A stretch of DNA of 64,000 bases, from positions 62,001 through 126,000 of the forward strand of contig NW_020312292.1 of the NCBI RefSeq assembly GCF_002999335.1. The letters are read 5' to 3'. The position numbers were made by a program, and so were the translations under genes. This DNA is from Cyclospora cayetanensis (lineage: Eukaryota > Apicomplexa > Conoidasida > Eucoccidiorida > Eimeriidae). Each line of letters begins with the position of its first letter. Position 1 is the stretch's first letter. Below are positions 57,401 to 64,000 of this stretch, piece after piece. Below the pieces are notes generated by a model. That model searched no databases. It was not told where the DNA came from and saw nothing but the letters and a program-made list of their open reading frames with translations.

Positions 57401-59483
57401 CTCTCAAGGATCATGGCAGCAAACCGGGGGGGATGAGCGGCCGTGTCTCTGCGGGAGCTGCGCCTCGTCAGCAGCAGCCGCTACATCGCGGCAAAAATAC
57501 AAGAAACGCTCCTGAAGACGAAGCATGCGACAACTGGCGAAGTCTGGTCGCCTTCGTGGAGCTTGCGAGACCTCCCAGAGAGGCATTTGTGCAGAGGTAA
57601 GAGTAAAAGCCTTTTTGTCGCTTGTGCCTTCGACCTGGCAGCATATCTGTATGTATATATATATATATGTATGTATATATGTATCTCGCGTGCATCACGG
57701 CAATGCTGCCGCCTCCCCTTTCGCCTTCTACCCGCGTCTGTGAGGCCGCTCCAGCAAGCAGGTGAGCGTCCTGTGTGCATGCAGCTACGCTAGTTGACGC
57801 TGCTGCTGCTGCTGCTTATGTGGTGGCGTGCTGCTGTGTTTCAGGCTGCTGGCAATCCTTTGGGGGGCCCTCGGTATTCGGCTGGATCGTCGATTCGTTG
57901 GCTTGTTGCTTGATGCCACTGCTCCCCCCAACGAAGAGGAAGCACCCAGTCTGGAAGCAGCACTCAGCTGTCTGCACGTTCTTGTGCGCACCCATCCGCA
58001 TCTGCGGCAGCTCCATGCGCTTGCTGCTGCTGCTACTCCTACTCTTCCGGGAGACGTTGTAGTGTCAGTGCCAACGCCGCCTTCGGCAGCAGCAGCAGCA
58101 AGTGAGGAGGTCACTACACGGGTTCCAGCTTTGCCCTTGTTGCTGCCGTACGAGGAGCCTTTGAAAGAGGAGACAGAGGCTGAACGCGCCCTTCGGTGGC
58201 TTCAGCAAGATCACTTGCTGCAACACTTCATAATACCGCCGTTAGAGAGGCCTCTAGAGCTCCCATGGGGCCTTGCGGAAGCCCAGCTGCTGCCTTCCTG
58301 GAGGCTGCAGCGGGGAGACAGGAGGCAGCAGCTGCAGCTCTTTGCCTTGCGGAATTCCCAGGCTGGCGACATCCTAGCGGCCCCTCTGCATGCCCTCGAC
58401 CTCCTCTTTTGGAAGCTCACGCCAGGAGGTTTGATCGGGGGAGGGGGGGGGAAGCTCCCAAGAAACGCCGAGGGGCAGCAGCAGCAGCAGCTGCTGCAGC
58501 TGCGCATGGAGAGCGTTGCCCACATCTTGCGAGCCTTTGTCGCAGCCGCTAAAATGCTGAAATGGGAGGAAGCAGGCAGAGGGCCTTTGTCGGATGCAGG
58601 GGATGAGGTCTGCTACGCGTGGGGGGGGGCGGGCGACGCCAAGTCGGAGGGGGCCCCCGGGGGGGGCCCCCCTCCCAGCGCTGTAGACGCGGAGGCACTC
58701 GCCGCAGCGCTGAGCAAGTGCGTCCCCGTGTGTCTCTCCCCAGTAGCGGCATCGCCTTGCGCTGCCGCAGCCTGCGAGCTGGTGGGAGAGCTGGCGTTGG
58801 GGGCAGTTGCGCTCCTGCAGCACGGCGATCTTCCAGGGGCCTTTGAGAGTCTGAACACGAGTTCGACGGCTTCCCTGGTGCTGCATCGGCGTAGGGTTCG
58901 ATCTCTCGCGCAGCAGCAGAGGCAAGCGACTCGAAAGCGCATGCAGAGAGCCGTGGAGGGCCCTCAGCGCGCAGTTTTGCTCGCGCAGCGTCTGACTGCC
59001 GTAGGTCTGCAGAGCCTTGCAGAGAGAAGCGGCAGCCAAGGGCCCCCCCCCTCTCGGGAGGGGGGAGGCTCTCCGGAGGCTGTTGTGCAAGTATTAGAAG
59101 ACGGCGAGGAGCTGAGCAGCGAGGAGCTGAGCAGCGACAGTTCAGGAAGGACGGTTCAGAACCTGCAGTTGGTGGAGGCGGAGGTGTCTGAAGAGGCGGA
59201 AGCAGAGGCGGCTGACGTGGGCGCTCTGCTGGAAAGGTATGTCCTCCCGTGCGGGGAGGCTATGCCCTTCTCCTCGGTGGGCACTTTGCTGCATGCGGGG
59301 GAGGAGGTGAGGCTCTCGCTGCTGGAACGCGCGACTGAGAGGCAGCAAAAAGCCACTGGGAGAGGCCGAGGCTCCAAGGGGGGGGGGGGAAACAGAGGGC
59401 GGGGCCTTCCCTCCCTTGAGCCGCAGGCAAAACTCGACTCCATCCTGTCGTGGCTGGAGGGCGTCACCGCTTCCAGCCGGTGA
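53841..59483 (+). CDS. Diverged AAA+ clamp-loader-like protein with PIP box, three exons
   Basis: Exons 53841-55239, 56093-57596 and 57845-59483 join in phase and give 1513 aa from the first ATG in frame. Near residue 70 a PIP box stands out (QRALHQFF; consensus Qxx[ILM]xxFF), a PCNA-binding motif. After Gln/Ala runs, VVVSLPPRCGGEALVRLVAL and ASGFF resemble a P-loop and the helix after it (GPPGxGKTxLVxxxA...GF), with the Lys-Thr replaced by Glu-Ala. VCLAVWREGDDALS sits where Walker B is expected. Across the second join, LVAFVELARPPREAFVQR-LLAILWGALGIRL looks like the RFC-box lid segment (CLRFxPPxxxxVxxRLxxIxxxEGI), followed by a SLEAALSCLHVL stretch like DIRxxLNxLQ. The RFC1/Elg1(ATAD5)/Ctf18 group is my best guess, Elg1 because no BRCT is seen. 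The role would be nuclear PCNA loading or unloading. Similarity is low; it may be another PCNA partner. Confidence 0.45.
54420..54515 (+). repeat. CTG tract coding poly-Ala in the AAA+-like gene
   Basis: Over 20 GCT/GCA codons in a row within exon 1 (GCCTCTGCTGCTGC...GCTGCC). A CAG/CAA tract coding Gln lies at about 54138-54210. Both fall between the PIP box and the P-loop-like region. Confidence 0.85.
55280..56035 (+). repeat. Intronic GTT/TACTGCGATA repeat with 124-nt higher-order unit
   Basis: About 750 bases built from TGTTGTTACTGCGATA and TTGCTATTACTGCGATA variants, filling most of the intron 55240-56092. In the 3' half a 124-base higher-order unit recurs (the TCTGCGATACGTCGTTACTG piece appears near 55662 and 55786, with a variant near 55910). 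The phase of the flanking exons fits removal of this stretch. Confidence 0.85.
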
Positions 59484-61093
59484 TTGCTCACAGCCGCAAA
59501 CATAGGAGGCCTGAGAGAGGGCCTGCGTAGTCTAGAGAAAAAAGTGTAGCGACGCGAAGCCCCCTTGCTTCGCTGCGAGAGCTCATCGGTGCCGCCGCTG
59601 CCAAAGTCTTAGGCCGTGTGCACCCTGAAAAGGCGCGTTGCGTGCGCTACTTTAGCCCTCCTGGCTCTCCCCTTCCCTGTCTCCCCGATTCGCCTGAGTC
59701 CGTAGAGTTTCGCTGTCTAGAAGCCAGGCTCCGCCGCTTAGGGCATGCATACGGCACGTACGAAGGATCGTCTCCCGTGGCTTCTTGGTTCCCCTCACCC
59801 ACGACAAATAGAAGGCGCTTACGTGCTGCAAACGCGTTTCTCTTAGCTTTACGTGCACTCCCTAGGGAAACCTTTCTAAAGCCACCAGCTGCTGCAGTTG
59901 CTGCTCTAGCAGCGCAAAACAACGACCCAGGCGTGTGCCAGCCGGCAGTCGTCGGGCTCTTCACAAAAGCGGCCCTCTCCCGCCACAGGCCGCATGCTCT
60001 CTTGGGGCTTCCCTGCTAAAGGAGAGCCGTCAAAACTTGGAAGAAAGGTCATGGGAAGCTCCGGAAGGAAGCCAGCCGGAACATACTACTAGCCGAGTGC
60101 TGCCGCAGCAGCGGGCAGACTGGCCGTAACGCGCAGTCCTGTACAGACCTGTGGCGAGGTTCCCTCGAGCAACTTTTTCCTGCCCAGCAACACACCCCTA
60201 TGGAAACACACCGGCTCCTTCTCGTACCAGGGGCGCAGAGAAGGCCATGCCGGATGATGCGCCTCGACGGCCTCCTCTAGTAGAACTCCCTCTCGCAAGG
60301 TGATGTGTTGGCGGGAAGACAGTTGTGAATGCTCCCGTAAGGCTAATGCCCCACCCGGAGACAGCCAATCTCAGGGAAAACAGCCTTCAAGGCAGGCGCT
60401 TTCTCGTTACCTACCCAGGGGTTACACAACAGGTGCATCCAAGCTTCACACTTGGAAACGATTAACGGGGTCCTTCCCACACTCCAGCCCTCCCTGTGGC
60501 TCCCCACCTCAGGGCCAGCACCCCCACGAATACATCATCCACAAACCCCTCCCCGGCAGCACGAGCTCTCTCTCTCTCCCTGGTGCCCCCCCTTCACTGG
60601 CATCTATACAGAGTGCAGCCTTGTCTTCGCCTCCAGCTCAATCCCAGCGCACTCCCTAGACAGCCGGCGACTCAAATGTAAGCGTGAGAAGGAGGAGCAC
60701 GCTGCCTTCAGAGCGTGATAGCGGCTTGGGCAACTGCGCTGGAGTGCTGGCAACACGGGTTGTTCAGCTTTCGTGCAACTACGGCCACAGGAAGCGTGTG
60801 CGGGGCATCAAGACAAAACTTCTTGAAGCAAAGTCACGCCATGTAGCAAAAAAAAGAGAGCTTTTCCTCGAGCCCACACCGCAAAGAGCCCAACATGCAG
60901 GGCGGGTATCGCTGAGAGGAAAAGAGGAAACACCAGGGCAGAGATAAGCCAACACCTCTTGCTTCCGTGGAATCTCACAAAGGCCTAATGCCTCTTTACA
61001 AACAGCCTGTCTTTGGCGAACACGCATGTCTGCGGACGCCGCAGAGACAGCAAGAGACTCTGATGAATCATAAGCCCCGGGAAGCTCGGCACT
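59484..61093. other. No recognisable gene
   Basis: Region between the AAA+-like gene and the 3' end of the minus-strand gene. ORFs 59618-60019 (plus) and 59647-59964 (minus) overlap each other, and neither has a domain I know. No repeats of note. Confidence 0.35.
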
Positions 61094-63499
61094 TCAGGGG
61101 GCCTTTTTGGACTTCAAGTCAGTGGCTGGAGAGGCTTGTTGGCTTCCGAGAAACGGAAGCGCGGCGAAGAGATCTGAAGGACGATCCGCAGAAAAAAAGC
61201 GCGCATGAGAGAGAGAGGGACAGACAGACAGATAAGGAGTAGGTACTACGGAAAGCACCATGCGCTGTTTTAAAAGCACACGCATCAAGACTTGGGGTCT
61301 ACCAGGCTTTGATGCGCGTCTCGAACTTCCCCCACGTTTCGAGGTGATCTGACGCGCTTCGCCACTACTGCAGAAGAGAGGTGTTAACAGGCATTCGCTG
61401 GCGTGTGACATTCCACCCCAGTATTTAGGAGACTCGGTGAGAAGTCTTACACGAAGCGGCGCTGCCACTGGGGAACCCCCCCCGGATGACCAGGTAGATA
61501 ATGAGGCAGTACAGCAGAGCACTCAAAAGCACCAGCCAATCAAAGAAGGTTGAGCGGGCTTCCGCAAACATCACGGAAATAGGCGGTTCCTGAGGAAACA
61601 GCAGAAAGACCAGCGATAGTAGCGCGAAAAACATCGGGCAAGGGTGCGATGTAAAGGCCATATTTCTAGGCCCTTGGCATACTGCATGAACGTAGCCTGG
61701 AGGCGTGAAGTAGGGGCGTCCTAGATGAGAAATCACACAGCCGATCTCAGCTCGATCGTTTAGCCCTCCTCTTAACAAGCACTGCCCGGCGCATGCATGC
61801 GTGGTGCGCTTCCGCAAAATCAATGCGCAATGCAACTTCAGCAGTAGCAAGGCGCGAGAAGCAGACCAATCAAGCGAGTCTTCCGTGCATGCAAGAGCCC
61901 CTTTTCATCGTGAAGAAGGCTTGTTTCCCCATTCAAAAAATTCCCCCGCCTTCCCACTTCCAGCAAAGCACCCCCACGCGAACACAGCCACAGCAGTGCC
62001 TCTGTACAGCACGCCAGCTATGCAACGACACACAGATAGGCAGGTGTGGCACTTGCATTCCGGCGAGGAGATAGAAGCTGCAGTCCCCCCCCAAAGCGGT
62101 GAGAAGCCCGCCTTACATAGGAGAAGCCGAAGCCAGCCATGTCCACCTCAAACTCGTGCCTCTCCGTGACGAGTCCGACATCGTGCAGCTCTGCCTCTAT
62201 GGCCTCGAGGAAATAAAGCGGCGAAGCGTTCGAGCCCTGATAAGCCTCGAGATGCCGATACGCCACGAATCTGCAGGGAAGAAAGCGCACAGGGGGCGCA
62301 TAAGGCAAGGAGGCAGAAGAGCATCCTGCTGCCGTTCGTGGCGCTGCTGCCGGCAGCAGTGCCACAAACGGATTCAACACGGGATACCTTACAAACGAAG
62401 GTGCAAGCATCCCCCCATGGGGGCGTAAGCATATAGAACAAAGGAGCAGCATGGACGGGCAAAAGAGAGAGCCGCACAGGGTTCGTTGCACAGGCAGAAA
62501 TGGACGCAGCAAACACCACATCAAAGACCCCCTGAAAAAGATATTCTCTGTTCGCAAGTATAAGAGAGCGTAAGAAGCCCTTTTCTGCACAAGAAGTTTC
62601 GCGATGGAGGCCGTGTCTTTTCTATTTTTCTTGCCTCGGGGAAGCTGCGGCGCGTTGCTGCCACGCAGCGAGGAGCCGAGGGACGGTAGTGGATCCATCG
62701 CGGAAGGTGAGTCGATCTTTGGGAGACTCTGCGTGCCAGAGAAAACGCGCAGTGCCCTCCGCCAGGCCCCGTACCGCCTTCGCCAGTGCAACCCTGTCTA
62801 GACTGCGCACACGCGGAGGGTGGGCAGACAAGCGAAGCTAAAAGGATCAGAGACTTGCAGCGGCCAAGACACAGTAGAGAAGCCTTCCGCTTCGGCACAA
62901 ACCGCGGACTTGCGGGGGGACAAGAAGCACAAAGTCAAAGTGGGCGTGCTTCCTGCCAGTTGCTTGCTAGCAGGAAGCACCGCTTTTTTCGCCTATGGAA
63001 TCATAACCGGAAGAGAGTGCCGCCGTCCCGCCGCTCGTGTGTGCGAAGTTGCGACTCCTTTTCAGCTAAAGCAGCAACCTCAAGACGCCTGGCCTTGTAA
63101 GTGCAGCAGGCAGGCATGGCCGCGCTCCGTCTAAAGCAAGCGAGCAACACAAACCATCTCTCAACCCGCCTACGGGGAGAGAGGTCGGAGGCTTCCTGCT
63201 CAGCTGCACTACTGCGCACAGAAACGGGAAAACTCGCTCCCGTCACAAGCGCGACACGGCAGGCGTCTCTCTCGCGAAGGCGTGTGCAGGGAAACAACCG
63301 CTTCTTACTGGTCGTCTGTAAGCCCTTGTCGGTTCCACAGATGCTTCACCTCGGCTTCTGCAGAAAGAGTTCCGGCGATGACTTTGGCCCTCGTGAAGAG
63401 CTCATGAGGCCAAAGCGGTAGCGCCCTCTCGCCTACGGCGAGCTTTTTCGTTTTAACAGCCAAATCAATACCTTCAGCCAGCAAGGCTCTCTCCAATGC
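61094..63499 (-). CDS. Multi-exon membrane protein, not recognised
   Basis: Not recognised, but clearly genic. Exons 63499-63309, 63088-63008 and the exon starting at 62802 join in phase and read ALPLWPHELFTRAKVIAGTL, then EVKHLWNRQGLTDDQ-RLEVAA, RRDGGTLFR-LDRVALAKAV, and RFLWHAESPKDRLTFRDGS. Exons 62270-62117, 61589-61451 and 61173-61094 also join in phase: FVAYRHLEAYQGSNASPLYF, EAIEAELHDVGLVTERHEFE, GFGFSY-EPPISVMFAEARS, then a hydrophobic span (WLVLLSALLYCLIIYLVI) that is very likely transmembrane, ending LFAALPFLGSQQ...KKAP. The middle part (62690-62270) and the start are unresolved; two frames there are both hydrophobic. It has no CAG insertions. It may be an organelle or endomembrane protein, but nothing firm can be said. 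Confidence 0.6.
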
Positions 63500-63536
63500 C
63501 TGCAGCAGGCACGACCGCAAAGGCGCCACCAGAGAA

Positions 63537-63627
63537 ATGCGTGTGTGTGTCTGTGTCTGTGTGTGTCTGTGTCTGTGTCTGTGTGTGTGTGTCTGTGTGT
63601 GTGTCTGTCTGTGTGTGTGTGTGTGCA
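63537..63627. repeat. TG/TGTC microsatellite
   Basis: About 90 bases of (TG)n with interspersed TC, giving GTGTGTCTGTGTCTGTG motifs. It lies just upstream of the acceptor at about 63500-63508 of the minus-strand gene, where its complement supplies a CA-rich intron segment. Confidence 0.9.
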
Positions 63628-64000
63628 AGAAGAAAGACGATGTGACCAACAAGCAGCACAGCCAGACAAGCGCTAACAACACACCCTGTGTCAGGTTAGA
63701 TTGCGCGGGGCACACAATTACAAGCAGGCAAACATCCGGGAAAACACACGGCTTGATACCAACGACTCCCGATGGAGTGCGCCGCAAACAGGCACAGGCA
63801 TTCTCGCCCTCTTTTAGAGCGGGATCCTTCCCCTTCTCCCTCTTTCCCTCCCTCCCGACCCCTCAAAGCCAGGGGCCCCCCACGATCCTGCCTCTCCACC
63901 CTTTGCTTTCGATCGCAGCACGTGTGGAGCCAAAGAGCAGTGATGTGCGGGCGGAAGCGGATGAGCAGAAAAAGAATAACCAGGAGCAACACTGCATGCA
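63628..64000. other. Right edge, unassigned
   Basis: Probably the upstream intron or 5' region of the minus-strand gene. No domain-bearing exon is seen before the window ends. Confidence 0.3.

Noticed and set aside
59618..60019. A 133-codon plus-strand frame with an overlapping 105-codon minus-strand frame
   Set aside because: Neither has a recognisable motif or supported splice partner, and they contradict each other. Not called as a gene.
1..64000. tRNA, rRNA or other small RNA genes
   Set aside because: I looked for T-loop (GTTCRANNC) and paired-stem patterns and found only isolated matches, such as GTTCGAAT near 1020, with no fitting acceptor or anticodon stems.

Overview
The window is nuclear DNA of an apicomplexan, almost certainly a coccidian of the genus Eimeria; I cannot name the species. 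The evidence is: (i) genes full of CAG/CTG-type repeats coding runs of Gln, Ala or Ser inside otherwise conserved proteins; (ii) multi-exon genes with GT-AG introns of about 100-1000 bases; (iii) a MORN1 gene typical of coccidia; (iv) a RAP-domain protein; (v) a decayed copy of the Eimeria surface-antigen (SAG) family; (vi) decayed Ty3/gypsy (chromovirus-type) retrotransposons.

Layout. 1-19.6 kb is poor in CAG repeats and mostly non-genic. It holds a possible partial ORF at the left edge, a plus-strand gypsy fossil (1.4-2.9 kb), one good gene (RAP-domain protein, 7.4-10.7 kb), a SAG pseudogene (12.0-13.2 kb, minus) and a minus-strand gypsy fossil (15.2-18.6 kb). 19.6-25 kb holds three housekeeping genes on the plus strand: TRAPP subunit TRAPPC6/Trs33, the Fe-S targeting factor CIA2/MIP18, and CDC73 of the PAF1 complex. 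25.9-44.7 kb is dominated by two large helicase genes arranged head to head: a FANCJ/BRIP1-like Fe-S helicase (minus) and a RecQ/BLM-like helicase (plus), separated by 854 bases. Several of their introns carry a minisatellite with its own unit. 44.8-48 kb is again repeat-poor with a solo LTR-like copy. 48.0-49.1 kb is the intronless MORN1 gene. 49.1-53.7 kb is gene-poor with another LTR-like copy and a possible retroelement scrap. 53.8-59.5 kb is a three-exon gene that reads as a diverged AAA+ clamp-loader large subunit (Elg1/ATAD5/Ctf18/RFC1 group) with a PIP box and a worn-down P-loop. 61.1-63.5 kb is a minus-strand multi-exon membrane protein that I do not recognise.

How they fit together. 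Three genes concern DNA repair and replication-fork maintenance (FANCJ-like, RecQ-like, clamp-loader-like). CIA2 belongs to the machinery that loads Fe-S clusters into proteins such as the FANCJ/XPD helicases. The others serve vesicle tethering, transcription elongation, organellar RNA and daughter-cell budding. Exon joins given below were checked for reading phase by hand; where they were not, I say so.
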